64,000 bases of DNA from assembly GCF_964656455.1 (NCBI RefSeq), contig NC_135717.1:12868775-12932774 (forward strand), read 5' to 3'. The notes under the pieces are model-generated. The model did not search any database. It saw only the letters and a list, made by a program, of their open reading frames with translations, and had not been told where the DNA came from. The position numbers and the translations under genes were made by a program. Shown piece by piece: positions 22,667-34,599 of this stretch (positions are counted from its first letter, which is position 1; each line of letters opens with the position of its first letter). This stretch comes from Halichoerus grypus. Taxonomy: Eukaryota > Chordata > Mammalia > Carnivora > Phocidae.

Positions 22667-22896
22667 GGAGAAGGGGATTGCCTGGATGGCTCAGTCGGTT
22701 AAGCATCTGACTCTTGATTTTGGCTCAGGTCATGATCTTAGGGTCATAAGATTGAGCCCCAAATCGGGCTCTGCGCTCAGTGTGGACTCTTTTTGAGATT
22801 CTTTCTCTCCCTCTGCCCCTTCCCCCTCTCATGGGGGCACACTTGCACGCTCTATCTCCCCCTAAATTAAATAAATAAATCTTTAAAAAATAAAAA
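22667..22896 (+). mobile_element. CAN-SINE, older copy, first of a pair
   Basis: Contains GCCTGGATGGCTCAGTCGGTTAAGC, the tRNA-like B-box region, a CT-rich stretch and (AAAT)n/A tail. Target duplications AAGACTTGCTTAGTGG (22651-22666) and AAGACTTACTTAGTGG (22897-22912) differ at one base. Confidence 0.93.
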
Positions 22897-22912
22897 AAGA
22901 CTTACTTAGTGG

Positions 22913-23113
22913 AGCTCCTGGATGGCTCAGTCAGTTAAGCATCCGACTCTTGATTTTGACTCAGGTCATGGTCGCAGGGTTGTAAGATCAAGTGCCTGCA
23001 TTACGCTGTGCACTGGTGTGGAGCCTGCTTAAGGTTCTCTCTCTCCCCCTCCCTCTGCCCCTCCACACACACACTCTCTCGCCCTCTCTTAAAAAAAAAA
23101 AAAAAAAAAAAAA
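22913..23113 (+). mobile_element. CAN-SINE, second of a pair at the same site
   Basis: Starts directly after the 3' duplication of the preceding SINE: CTCCTGGATGGCTCAGTCAGTTAAGC, tRNA-like head, CT/CA-rich middle and a 22-base A tail (23092-23113). A diverged third copy of the target word (ACTGCTTAGCTA) follows the tail. Confidence 0.92.
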
Positions 23114-23639
23114 CTGCTTAGCTATGCTTTTTATTCCACATCCCTAAGCATTTTAATCATTTATTAATTATTCAATCTCCATACTGCTTTCGGTGAAATT
23201 GAGACTTAACATAGTTTGGAATGCAGTCAGTTTCTTTTTTGTTTTTCTCAACATCTGTATGCAAACAGCTAGAAACTTTGCCCTGTTAGTACTTCCGTTT
23301 CAGTGAGCCTCAGTCTAAAGGATAAATTAAGCCACAGAGGTCATTACGGCATCGTCTTCAGCAAGGCACTGGTGGCAGAAGAGAGCATTCTTCATTCAGC
23401 TCCGATACCATCTTTGGGCCCTTTCATTTGTGTACAGAGGGAAGCGCATCGTTCATAAATCTGGCTGTAACTGTGCAGACCACCTTCACATTTGTGATAG
23501 AAATCCTCTCTGAGAGTAAAGTTCACTATCCATTGTGGAATGTGTGCGAAAGTCAGACCTCCCAACATATGTTAAATCTGTTTTTATTTTGGATCATGGC
23601 ATTTATGGAGATAGCTTATTTGAACTGAGATCCAGAGAG
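23114..23639. other. Unique noncoding sequence
   Basis: No gene or repeat recognised. Well balanced base composition at 23280-23640; the 66-codon open frame at 23428-23628 has no motif. Confidence 0.4.
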
Positions 23640-23830
23640 CTTACATATTTTACTTATTTAGCAAACTTTTGTTGAACTCCTGCTGTCTGCTGCTAAAGAA
23701 TAAAATTAAGACACAGTCCCTGTCCTCAAGGAGTAGGTAAGTAGTCTAGCACATAAATCCAACATGAAACAGCTACCAGAATTGCAAAGCGATAGTCTAG
23801 GCCTAAGGGCTGGGCCTTGGAAGTAAAGGG
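23640..23830 (-). mobile_element. L2 LINE 3'-end fragment, antisense
   Basis: Order: AGCAAACTTTTGTTGAACTCCTGCTGTCTG, AAATTAAGACACAGTCCCTGTCCTCAAGGAGTAGGTAAGTAGTC. These are the antisense L2 tail and the 'ccctcaaggagc' block. Similarity fades after about 23830. Confidence 0.75.
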
Positions 23831-24087
23831 GAAGAAATGGTGAACGTGGACCAAGGTTGGCAGCAGGGAGGCGCCAGGGTCCCCTGGGAATGCTAGTGTT
23901 AGAGCTGGAGGGGCCATCTTGAAATCTCCTTTCAAGAGCAGCCAGGGACTGTGCAGTGCATTTGGGCCAGGGTCTGGCCTCTCCATCCCATCCTTCCCCA
24001 GGGACTGGATGACAGGGACTCCAAAAACCAACATGACACCAGCTAAGTGAAGACAGGCAGTAAACACCTTACAATGGCTGTCTTTTT
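23831..24087. other. Unassigned, possibly more of the L2
   Basis: GC-richer stretch with phrases that could continue antisense L2, but too diverged to claim. Confidence 0.3.
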
Positions 24088-24130
24088 TTTTTTAATTTAA
24101 ATTCAATTAATTAACATATAGTGTACTATT
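24088..24130 (-). mobile_element. Short L1 3'-end scrap, antisense
   Basis: Poly(T) then TTTAAATTCAATTAATTAACATATAGTGTACTATT, the inverse of the carnivore L1 3' terminus ('tatgttaactaactagaatttaaa'). Confidence 0.7.
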
Positions 24131-24174
24131 TGGATGCTTGCTAGTGTATTTTAACAACATGATGGCATTTACCG

Positions 24175-24400
24175 TACGAATGATTATATACCAAGCACCA
24201 GTCTAAGTGCTTTATGTGTATTATGTCTTATCTTCACAACTTTGTGAGGTAGGTAGTAGTATTCCCACTTCACAGGTGATAAAAGTGAGGAATGAAGAGG
24301 TCCCCCTGCTAGTCAAAGGCCAGGGTGGTGCAGTGAGGATACAAATCCAGGGCTGTGGGACTGCAGCTAGGCAATAGTGCCTTCTTTAATGTAGAATGCC
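24175..24400 (-). mobile_element. MIR SINE, antisense
   Basis: ACCAAGCACCAGTCTAAGTGC, TATCTTCACAACTTTGTGAGGTAGGTAGTAGTATTCCCACTTCACAGG, AAGTGAGG, TAGTCAAAGGCC, GATACAAATCCAGG in antisense MIR order. Confidence 0.8.
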
Positions 24401-25742
24401 TTCCAAACATCCCAACACCAAGATTATACGTATTTCCATATTAAAATAGCTTTGTGTTAGGTCTTTTTTTTTCCCCCGATCATTTCTTTTTCCATAAATA
24501 TGACAGTATCTTGTTGGCTTCGTGTAAGCATCATTATAAATGTGTTGTTTTAAATACTTGTGAATAGAGAGTTAGGAAGCATATGCACTCTGATCTTTTT
24601 TAGTCTGTTTCATTATGTTTAATTCTGGTTACAAGCCACTAAATTGATTTAGTACTTTGGAGCACCTTTGGGTGTTCTCTCAGACACCAAACAAACAGAA
24701 TTTCTAACCACAGTGACTAAATCAGGCACTTCCAAGTTTGAAAAATTTATAGAGTAGAAAAAAATGTATGTGGACAAATAAATATCCAGGCAGTTGGGAC
24801 ATGTCTGAAGTGAAACACTGTTTCTTGAAACATATCCAGGAAATGTACAACTGTGTCACAGAAAGAGGTTATGTTCAAGATAATTTATTATGATGTGTCT
24901 GTTCCCCAAGAACATTGCCCTATAGTTTATGAAGCATCTCCATAATGAAGTTATTTGTTTCAGATCCTCTTTATGAAAATGAAATGTTCCCATGAACCCT
25001 GGAAAACTTACTTGGTAGATCCAATTAGGAAAAAAATGAATTTTGTGTTGAGCATTTTAATCCCCAAATTAGCAGGGACATTCAACAACTGTGGTAAATT
25101 CAGGGTTACTTGGAGACTGATTTAATCTTTAGATCTAATTTGATTTTCTTGTTTTAACATTTGGATTTACAAGAAGATTTATCAGACCAGCAAAATTGCC
25201 CTTTACTTGTATAAAGCTTGAGTTTGGAACTTTATTTTTTTTTTAAGGAAAAAAGAAAATTCTTTGTAGGAATAATTTCTTTTACATGCATTATAGTGTA
25301 TATTCCTGTAGGAGAGACTTACCAAATTCTTGATAAAATGAACAGAAGGGAAAGTATTTTGAATTGGCCAACTGTTACATTTTCCAAATGTATTGGGGAT
25401 GGCATTTCAGTGGATGAGGTAGAAGAACAAGGCTAATCTTCACTATCCAAAAGGGTCTTTCTGGTATGCTTTGCTGTCTTTCTGAAAAGCTGTTGAATTT
25501 TATCCCCTGCATTTTGTAGCTCCTAGTTGCGAAAGTCCCACCTTTCTTGAGGTGGAGCACCAAGGCACACACTTCCCTGTTAAGTTAGCCCTACCGGGCA
25601 GAGAGCAGACACAGAAAGATACTAACTGGATGCCTACTTAGAAGGCACATGATTTGTTGTCGCTTCAATGTTGTGGACTTCTCTAATGGTGAGTGTGTAT
25701 TTAAAATAAATGAGAAGCAAGCGAAAAGCGTAAGTTTTTTTA
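24401..25742. other. Unique AT-rich sequence
   Basis: No gene or repeat recognised in about 1.3 kb. The open frame at 25218-25436 is T/A-rich and without motif. Confidence 0.4.
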
Positions 25743-25756
25743 AGAGAGCCAAAAGA

Positions 25757-25958
25757 GGGCGCCTGGGTGGCTCAGTTGGTTAGGCGACTGCCTTCGGCTC
25801 AGGTCATGATCCTGGAGTCCCGGGATCGAGTCCCGCATCGGGCTCCCTGCTCAGTGGGGAGCCTGCTTCTCCCTCTGACCCTCCCCCCTCTCATGTACTC
25901 TCTCTCTCTCTCATTCTCGCTCTCTCAAATAAATAAATAAATTTAAAAAAAAAAAGAG
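25757..25958 (+). mobile_element. Young CAN-SINE with perfect target duplications
   Basis: Near-canonical arctoid-type copy: GGCGCCTGGGTGGCTCAGTTGG, GACTGCCTTCGGCTCAGG, CCCGGGATCGAGTCCCGC, GGAGCCTGCTTCTCCCTCTG, (CT)n, AAATAAATAAATAAA and A tail. The 14-base duplication AGAGAGCCAAAAGA is identical on both sides (25743-25756, 25959-25972). Confidence 0.97.
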
Positions 25959-25999
25959 AGAGAGCCAAAAGAAAGAAATAAAGACATTTTTTGAGAGTG

Positions 26000-26250
26000 G
26001 CGGTGTAGCATAGTGGTTCAGCAGTTAGCCCTGGAGTCATGCTGGCTGGATTTGAATCCCCACCGCTGCTACTTATTTGTTGGAAGATGTTAGCTAAGTT
26101 ACTTACCCTCTCAGTGCTGTTTTCATCCCTGAAACAGGTATAATAGAATCTAATTCATAGGATCTTGAAGAGGACTAATTTGGGGATGTATATAAAACAC
26201 TTAGAACAGAGCTCCATGCTGTGAGGGCACGATAAATGTTACCCACAATT
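26000..26250 (+). mobile_element. MIR SINE, nearly full length
   Basis: Begins with the tRNA-related head GTGTAGCATAGTGGTTCAGCAG and a B-box-like GGATTTGAATCCCC, followed by the core (GTTAGCTAAGTTACTTACCCTCTCAG) and tail (AACACTTAGAACAGAGCTCC, AGGGCACGATAAATGTTACC). About 250 bases, close to the full MIR length. Confidence 0.9.
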
Positions 26251-28484
26251 AATAGCTCTAAATTCCAAACGTGAAGCTTCTAGGTTAAGGGCAGGTTTTA
26301 TCACAGTGCAGGTGGGTTGCACGAAGATACCAATACTTAAGCAGAGGAGAGTGGTTATCAAATGAGTCCACGCGCATAGACTGTTCCATCCCCAAGCAAG
26401 ACACACACTGTGGACATGAACCTGGCCTGAACATTTGGACAGTCTGAGGCACTCAGAGGTGACCAAAGGTATAGCAAGCTCAGGTCAGTGCTGATACCAG
26501 GAGCACCACTGTAGGGGTACCTCACAACAGTAAGCATCATGAGAGATAGTACAGGGGCAGGAAATGCTGAACCCTGGTCCCACTTTGTCCAGAGCTCAGA
26601 TGATGGCTCAAAACCCTGGATGTATTCATCCTTCCCGTCTAGGTACTTTACATGTATTGCCTTCCTTTGACTTGATTCCAAACGCAGATCCCGCATGGGT
26701 CCCTTCCACAACATCATCCTCTCCCCTTCCTGGCTTAAACCAATTAGAGCCCACTCTGGAACTGGAGTTGGAGTTAATCCCACAGAAATGGAAAGTTGGA
26801 GCAGGGATATTTCCAAAGGAGCCGTTGGGGTACCATTTTACCAAGAAAATGGAAAGGAATGAGGTGACAAAAACAACAGATGTCTCCACATATGTGAGGG
26901 TGGAGTAGAGATAGATTGGTTCTCCAGTTAGCACTGGCTCAGAAATGAGCAGACCTAAGTTTGCAGGTGACGCCGGCCCACAGCCCTGCTCAGAGGCCTG
27001 GAGGCCTGGACAGGCAAAATAAGTGGAAAGATAGATGTCAGAAATAATATTCATGGGGTGTGTGTCCTGTGCCGAGGTCTTCACATTTGTGGTCTAGCTT
27101 AAGCCCCGTCACACCAGAAAGCAGAATTGAGAGGTTTAAGAGGTCAGAGATGAGGATAAAGAGAAATCTGGAGCCCGGCGCGGTAATACAGCCTGAGCTG
27201 TGGGTGACCCCAGGGCAGAAGGAGGAAGCAGGCCGTCAAGAGGGGAGAATGAGTGTTGAAAGGCAGGGGTCCGCAAGCAGGTTGGAAAAAGAACTGTTGG
27301 GGTTCTGAAGATGAAAGTCTTCTGTTTGACCTGGATGTGAAGTGAATAATCCCTTTGTGGTTGGGAAAGCAGTACAGCCAGCCAGCCATACACAGTCCCG
27401 ATCTCGCAACCCACGTATCTTACTCATCAACAGGGAAAATCCTGTTAAAGAGATCAATGTGAATTCTCTGTGCCATGTATATATTTGTGCCACATTAGAT
27501 TTCATTAGCTATAATATCACGTAGCTGTGCTTATTTAACTGCTTAGACCAGATGGTAGTGCCTTCGAAGAAAAATGGTTACACGATGTAATTGAACATGT
27601 CCCGTTGACAAGAGTTACAACAACGCATTTCCCAATTAAATATAGGTGATTCAATAAAATGAAAACAGAGTCTATTACTTTGCCGCCATTTTTAAATCAA
27701 AACATAAGGGAGAGAATGTGCTGCAAAGTGGGGAAATTGCACAGATATGCTATGTGCCCGGGGGCAGGGGTAGGGGTGCAGGAATCAAGGCAGACCTTCT
27801 CCTCCCACACAGAATGAAAGAAATGCTATTTGCTGGTACCTAGATTTGGCAGGTGACCAAGGGGAGAGGCCTTGGCTGCCGAGATTATGACCAGTCTGAG
27901 AATGGTGATGAGGGTGGACGTGAGCAGTTGGAAAACTAGCCAGGACATTTTGAAAAATGATGTCAAGTCTTGGCTTCTGAATGGAATCCAGTGTGGCCAG
28001 AACAGTTATGTTGACTCTGGGCACATGAGGGTGTGGGGTTTTATGAATGTTTTCAGTCAATACTATAAAAATATGCTGACCAGATTAATATATGAGAACA
28101 AACATCTGATGAAGCTGTCACTGAAAATATTTTTGTGTTTATTGGGAAAAAGAAAGATGAACTATAGGTCCCTCCAGGCCTCCCTGATCCTGCTTATGGA
28201 ACCAGTTGACTGGTTTAGTGAAAAACAGAAGAAAGTCACCCTCTGGCACCAGAACTGGTCAGCAGGACCACTGGAGATGGTCATAATGCTGATGGTCACT
28301 AGAGATATTAAGAAGTGGACCCAGTCTTGTTGAGAAAAAGCTGGAAAATGGTGCCTTGCAGCATGAAGGGCCTGAAGTGGCCCAGTCGCCATGTGTATGT
28401 TGTTCCATAGTTTTCTTCCTGTTGTGTTGAGTAAAAACTTGTAATCATTCTCTCCTCTTCTCTTGCCTGTGGAGAGGCTGAGAA
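26251..28484. other. Unique sequence, repeat-poor
   Basis: No interspersed repeat or gene recognised. Two longish open frames (26358-26816 and 26626-27084 minus, 27872-28333 plus) overlap noncoding-looking sequence, lack family motifs and have no splice or start context to support them. Confidence 0.4.
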
Positions 28485-28640
28485 TTTAGAGTTGAAAAGA
28501 CCCTAAAACCCACTCAAGCCTGTTTTTGTTTGTTTTTTTTTACCCATGGGGAAAGGGAGGCCCAGAGAGGAAAACTCACACAGCATGAGAGAGATGAGCC
28601 CAGGACCACTGTCCTCTCTCCCACTGTAGGATTTGTACCC
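28485..28640 (-). mobile_element. MIR-like SINE fragment, antisense
   Basis: TTTACCCATGGGGAAAGGGAGGCCCAGAGAGGAAAACTCACACAGC resembles the 'gatgaggaaactgaggcccagagagg' module; the flanks are diverged and a T run (28527-28541) interrupts it. Confidence 0.5.
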
Positions 28641-31164
28641 TGTTCCAGGGCTCAGGGGCTGACAGGGTGAGGGGCAAGGAGAGGGAGGGCAGGACAGGAG
28701 TATGTGATGGCTCCCTGCCCACACCACTACTCACCCAGAGCTTCACTCGTATCTGTTTTGTATATTGGGGTCCTATATAAGTACTTAAACTTTTTCCCTT
28801 TGGCGAAAGTACCAAAGTTTGAACCCCATTGTCCTTAACCACGGGAATTCTTAAGAAGAGTGGTAGGCGTGTCTTGTGCCTTCCCCTCTTCAGTCCTGTC
28901 GGTGTGTCTTAGTTGTGGGCTTCACTCTATCGACTATTTTCCCAATTCAAGTGACAAAAGCAAAGCTGAACCACCATGTCTTCTTCCAGAGAAAATATTC
29001 AGAAGGTCGAATGAGAAAATATGTTAGAGTGGTGGAATGCTTAGACAGTGTAGAACTTTGTCACCATACCCCCACCTCAGTTGGATTCTAAACAGATTTA
29101 GGAAGCTGGGTCCTGGACGCTAGTCCCAGTTCTGTAAGGGAGTTGCCGTTTGACCCTGCACATGGCACGCAGACCAGTGCGTAGAGCCATCAGACCCACT
29201 TGAGAAAGGGAACGGACAAAGATGGCAAGGCTTGTCAAGCTGCTGAGGAAGTGAATCCTGTCAGGAGGAGGAAGGCATTCCCCTGCTGAGCCCATCAGCC
29301 CCAGCCATCTGCCTGCATCCCCCCTCGCCCTGGGCCTCGGCTCTGAAGCATCTCCGTTGTGACTAAGAACTCTAACTGCTCATTTTGCACATGTTTTGTT
29401 TGATTCACTTAGTCACCACGTCTTCAGCTTCTCTCTCTGCTTTCTGCCCTGTGGGTGGGGGCCAGCCTGAAGTTCAGCACAGCGGGCTGAGCCTGGAGAG
29501 GCAATCACAGCCCCAGAATGAACTCCTTTAGGCCTGAAAGGGGCCTTTCTAGGAGGAGGCTCCCGAGGGGCTGCTGATCTGTTCTCCCAAGGCTTCCTGA
29601 TTGCCTCTCCACCCATCTCCAGAGGGATCTGATTGCAGCTCTGCTCTCCCCGGGCCTTTGCTGGGCTTCTTACTCACTTCCAGCCCGTGTCCTGAAGGCC
29701 TGATTGGCCCTCTCTGATTCTCCCGGGGCACCAGGATGGTTCAGCAGCTCCCGTTCAGCGGCCTGAGCCACCTAATCTCTGCCCCGCCAGTGTTTGGTGT
29801 TTCTTTACGCCATGAGTGTCCTGTTACACGCATGTACATGCACACACGTGCACACAGCACCACCACAAAAACTCCTCTGGATCGTTCTCTCAGCACTGCC
29901 TAATATAACTCCCTTTTCCTACACCTAACTCCCCAGTGAGCTCTGACTCCCACAGGCCATAGAGGGTGAAGGTTGGCCATGCCCCTTTCTTGATTTTACC
30001 TGGAGCTGGCTAAACGAGGCTAGAGGCCCAGGTACTCTGCTTCGTGCATCATTCTCTTATTTACTTGAATATGGGGCCTACGGTCACTTCCAAGAGATCA
30101 GATCAGTTTTACTCTTAAGTGATGGGCCAGGTTGGGTTTCTTTTCTCCCTTGGCTTGAAATAAATAAGTGTGCTTACTGGGGTGGCAGCAGTGAGGACAC
30201 AGGAAGTGCTCAAGTCACATTAGCACGCTTGTTGAGGCCTTTGAACAATGTGACCATCAAAGTGCGTGGTAATGACTATAAAAACATAATCACAGGTGGC
30301 AGTAGGCATGAAATGCATGGCTCCATGCTTAGTTTTTAGGATAATAGGGGCATTCATGGGTTTCCAAATGGAGCCCTTTGTGTTTGTAGTCCTGTGTCTT
30401 CCTGGCCTCTGAAAGGACTACTTTGCTCAATATGTCTAGAAAGCACTGGCTTCTAGAATAACCTCAGGAGCTGCTTTACCTGTCAGCTTTCTGCGTGCAT
30501 TTTGGGGAGCTGGTTATGGTAGAAAGGGAAATGGAGAGAGAACATTCTTCAGATACGGCATTGTACAGATTTGTTCCTCCAAAGAAAATTGCTTTGGGAA
30601 TAGTTCTTCTAACGCAGAAGGAGGGGCTGGGTTTTTAGGGGATGGCAGAAGGTAGCTTGTGGCATTTTCTCAGAATGTTTTGCAACCTTTTATTTTTCAT
30701 TTGAGATTTTTCTTTCTGAATAAAAGGCACAGCTAGTCCAGCACCCTACAATTCGTGGATTTGGATATTCTGGGCATCCTTTTATGCCCTTCAAAATTCA
30801 GTGAAGGTGTTAGTCTGAGCCATCTTCCTCTGAGAACCTCCTCTATTCACCATTTCCTCCTTAAATTCCCTGTTTTGTAGTATTTTTGTCTTCTGACCTG
30901 CTTTGGCTTGTGAAGTTCGTCATATAATTTTCATTTTATTTCTACTCATATCCACATAAGCATTAGCATAGGATAACTATTATAATATCTTTTCAGCCTA
31001 AAGCAGTGTTGGTGGAGGCATGGGTGGTTCCTTTTAGGCCCTTCTAAAGAGTGAGTAGTGTTCCCTAACCCCCACAGTCAGCTCCTGGACCCCTGCTCCC
31101 AGCCAATGAATTCGCCTAGGCCTCACGTTTGCGTCTCAGTACCATGATGAGGGAGAGAGGCTTC
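28641..31164. other. Unique noncoding sequence
   Basis: About 2.5 kb without recognised gene or repeat. It is GC-richer at 29270-29790 and has a small CA/TG-rich patch at 29828-29857. Short minus-strand open frames there are composition-driven. Confidence 0.4.
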
Positions 31165-31820
31165 ATTTTAGGATACAAATTTTGTAGAGATTGCTTTGAA
31201 TCTGTAGATCACATTGGGTAGTGTTGACATCATAACAATATGAAGTCTTCCATTCGATGAACAATGATGTCCTTCATTTTTTTGGGTCTTGAATTTCTTT
31301 TAGCAATGTTTGTTTTGTAGTTTTCAGTGTACAAGTGTGTTACCTCTTTGGTTAAATAGGTATTTTATCCTTTGGGATGCTACTGTAAATTGAATAGTTT
31401 TTTTAATTTCCTTTTTGGATGGTGCATTACTGGTATATAGAAACACGACAGAGTTTTGTGTGTTAGTCTTGTACCTTGCAACTTGGCTGAATTCATTTTA
31501 TTAGCTTTGGGATTTTCTGTATATAGAATCATTTCATCTGTAAATAGAGATAGACACCCTTTTTTTTCCTTGCCTGATTGCTTTGGTTAGAACTTCTGGT
31601 ACAGTGTTTCATTGCATTAGTGAATATGGGCACCCTTGTCTTGTTCATGGTCTTAGGGGAGAGAGCTTTCAGTATTTCTCCCCGAGTCTGATGTTAGCTT
31701 TGGGTTTTTCAGAAATGTTCTTTATTGTGTTAAAAAACTTCCTTCCTATTGATAGTTTTCAGAGTGTTTTTATCATGGAAAGTGTTGGATTTTGTCAAAT
31801 CCTTTCCTACATCACTTGAG
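31165..31820 (-). pseudogene. Ancient L1M ORF2 fragment (reverse transcriptase region)
   Basis: Antisense to the plus strand lies the same reverse-transcriptase segment as at 1-640, but from a much older L1. The order of text matches: TACCTCTTTGGTTAAATAGGTATTTTATCC, ACTGGTATATAGAAACACGACAGAGTT, CTTGCAACTTGGCTGAATTC, TGGGCACCCTTGTCTTGTTC and GTCAAATCCTTTCC. The FADD active-site box has decayed to FTDE (complement of 31533-31544). No frame stays open. Only a part of ORF2 is present and no 3' tail was found next to it. Confidence 0.88.
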
Positions 31821-33689
31821 ATGTTGGTATGGTGGGTAGAATCTTAAAGAGTAGGATTGATATAAATAAAGGGAAATGTGGAGTCTGGAGAAGTAAGTAG
31901 CTGAAGTACAGCACTAGGAATATGACTCGTGTGTGCAGAGATGACTGCACAGTCGAAGTCAAGTCACTGGAAGAGAATATTACACAGCAGAAGACTAGTC
32001 ACATGCCTGGGAAGGGCGGACGCTCAGTACACCGGGGAGGACCTTGAATGCCAGCATGCCTTTACTGGTCAGCATTCTGGAGCTCCTCAGGGCTTCAGAG
32101 CCCAGTCAAACCAAGAATTACGATCTCAGCTCATGTTCTCTACTTTTGTGTCTCCACTTCTTTCCTGTTGACTTTCACATCCGTCTAATGATCTTCCTTT
32201 CTTAATTTTGGTGGTAAGGTGTTATGTAGAACAAAGGAAATACTGAATTTCTTTAATATCATGTGATGACAAATCCTTTGATTTTTTAAAATTTAAGGAT
32301 AAAAACAAAATTAAGAAGTGAGCCAACTCTTTTTGGTGGTTCATTTCTAGTTATGTACAGAGACAGACCTGGTAATAAGCCAACAGCTTTTGTCAGGGCT
32401 GTAAATTAGACTGGAGAGAGGAATGACTGCACATTCTTAGCTCCTGGGCCAAGGTTCCTGAGATTTCTGCCAGCCCTCTTCCAGACAGCAGCATGGTTCC
32501 TCAGCTGTCCTTCTAGTCAGGGAGACAGATGGAACCTCAGGGGCTTCCTGTTTAGGCGTCTCGGAATTCAAAGTTGTTATGATGTGTGGGCTTTGAAAAT
32601 GCCACACTTCAGGGAAGCTGAGTTTTTGCATCTCATGCTTTCTTATATTGAGCATGTGTTCTTTTCCATCTCATGGCAATGACTTTTGTTGTGTATATCC
32701 CCAAGCCCTTTCCTGGAGTCTCAACAGAGGATGGGTCCTGGCTCCTGCTGGAAGCCGGGCTCAGTAAGTGCGCTCAAGGTTTGCCTTCCTGAACATGCTC
32801 TCCTGCCCAGATCTGAGGCCAGTGACGTTCCCCTCCCTACGATTGTTCTAGTTAGCCCTATCCTCCAAGGGCAGCCAATTCATGGGATTCTGCGCCTTCC
32901 AAGTAGTGGGCCCTGACCTAAGGACCAGCCCATCTGTGTCAATGGCCAAGGCATATCAGGGATGTGACTGTTCAGCTCTTTAACCAGGTGCCTCTGTCTT
33001 TTCTAGAGACCTTCCAGCATGCTGTTAACCTAAGTGCAGGGGCAGAAAAGCCCAGGAGCACCTGGTACAAATTGCTAATGGCTTTTTCATTAGGATACTT
33101 CATCACAGAATTCCAGCTGTTGGTGTCAGGAGGTGACAGTGAGGCATGTCTTGGGTGAGAAGGATGTGGCGATCAGTGGAGATCAGAAATGAAAAGATAA
33201 ATATGGTTTAGTCATCAGAAAGCTGTTTGACTGCTAAGTTTTAGCCAACAGTAGCTAGGACTGCATGGAAAATGCATCCATCCATCCATGGTTGCAAGGT
33301 CAGTATTGCCCTATCACCATCATCAAGCGATATTAAGGAAGATGCCAAGTGCATGACCCAGAACTGGACCCTGTATGGAGAAAGGCAGAAACGCGTCCCC
33401 ACATAAGTTGAATAATAGACACGTAAAGTGATTCACCAAGACTCAGGGGTTAACACAGTTCTGTAGTAGCAGCAAGCTTTGGAAGTAAATAAGGGAGCCT
33501 AATTTTTAAGAAAGCCTAAAACTAAAAAGTCTAAATTTTAGAAGCAAATGGTGATCTCTTTCATATTAAAAAAAAAAAATCTTTCTTTCTAAAAAGATTC
33601 ACAGGCTCTTAGGCTGTAACATCAAATACGAATTTTATTTTTCTTCTTTTTAAAAAAGTTGGCTTGTTAACAATTCGGAAAGCCATACA
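31821..33689. other. Unique noncoding sequence
   Basis: No gene or repeat recognised. A small (ATCC)n patch lies at 33278-33290 and an A run at 33569-33580. Confidence 0.4.
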
Positions 33690-33910
33690 GGTTAGTAATT
33701 TTAAAAACTTGAGCAATTTTTAAAAAGTATCCAAACTAAAAAGCGAAAGCCCCTGACGCACCCCCACCCCCGAACAAGCTTCTACTCCCACAGGGTAACT
33801 ACTGTTAACATTCCTCTGTGGCCTTCTGGTCCCTTTGTTTAAGTACAGATGCGTGTACCTGTGTGTTAAATGATTGCTTCAAAGTTATATTGACAAATGC
33901 ACATGTTTCC
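33690..33910 (-). mobile_element. Possible L1ME 3'UTR fragment, antisense
   Basis: CACAGGGTAACTACTGTTAACATTCCTCTGTGGCCTTCTGG resembles the antisense 'gtaaccactgttaacagtttggtgtgtatccttcc' phrase of old L1 3' regions. Weak. Confidence 0.35.
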
Positions 33911-34599
33911 GCCTACATGGAAGGTGGCAGTTGTGTAGGTCTGCTCCCTTAGCTTCTAGAACACAGAAGCTGGCAGCCTTGCCCTTATTTCTGCTTACTA
34001 CAGCAGTAGATATGCCTACCGTGTACGACTTTTGGCTTTAATTTTTAGGCGACTTATTTTTATTGGTTTTTCTGCCACCACAAATTAGCCATCATGTCTA
34101 CACATTCAGAATCCGTTTCTTTTATTTTGGGTGAAAGTAATTCCTTCCCAAGTGCTAAGAATGTTTTTTAGTCATAGCAGAGCACCAAGACTGCCTCTCT
34201 GATTTTTGTCGGGATGCTTGCATCTGAGGCTGTAACTCTTAACTGAATTAGCTCCATGACCACCTTTTTTTTTTTTTTTTTTCCAAATTGATAAGTGTGT
34301 GCATGACCCTTCAAGGTGCCGTATGCTCAGTAAAATAGAAATGTATTCTCTTTCATAGCTTTTCCCTTAGAAGCTTACTTATCTGCCCCGGTGTCTTTGG
34401 TCTTGGTCTTGCTTTGTTTTGAAGTTTGTGACTTGTTCTCAGACATAGTAGACCTCTTTCATTGACTGTGGTGTTGACCAGTGATTCAGAGTCTTGAAGA
34501 CTTAAAACTCAGCAGACGTGCACAAGGTGGGCCCCTGCTTTTTTGCTCAAGCCTCTCTTCATCTCTAGGAACTGAATTTTTCATGCAGTAATTAAAATT
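33911..34599. other. Unique sequence with a T19 run
   Basis: No gene signal. A pure T run of 19 spans 34265-34283, without an identifiable SINE or L1 body attached. Confidence 0.45.

Noticed and set aside
22651..23127. Repeated spaced units as a CRISPR-like array
   Set aside because: The repeats are target-site duplications around two SINEs; unit number and spacing do not fit and the genome is mammalian.
26003..26080. tRNA-like sequence with GGATTTGAATCC
   Set aside because: It is the tRNA-related head of a MIR and is followed by the MIR core and tail.
27872..28333. 153-codon plus-strand open frame as a gene
   Set aside because: No recognised domain, no splice or promoter context, and base composition does not differ from flanks.
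34265..34283. T19 run as the tail of an antisense SINE or L1
   Set aside because: No SINE or L1 body or target duplication could be read next to it.
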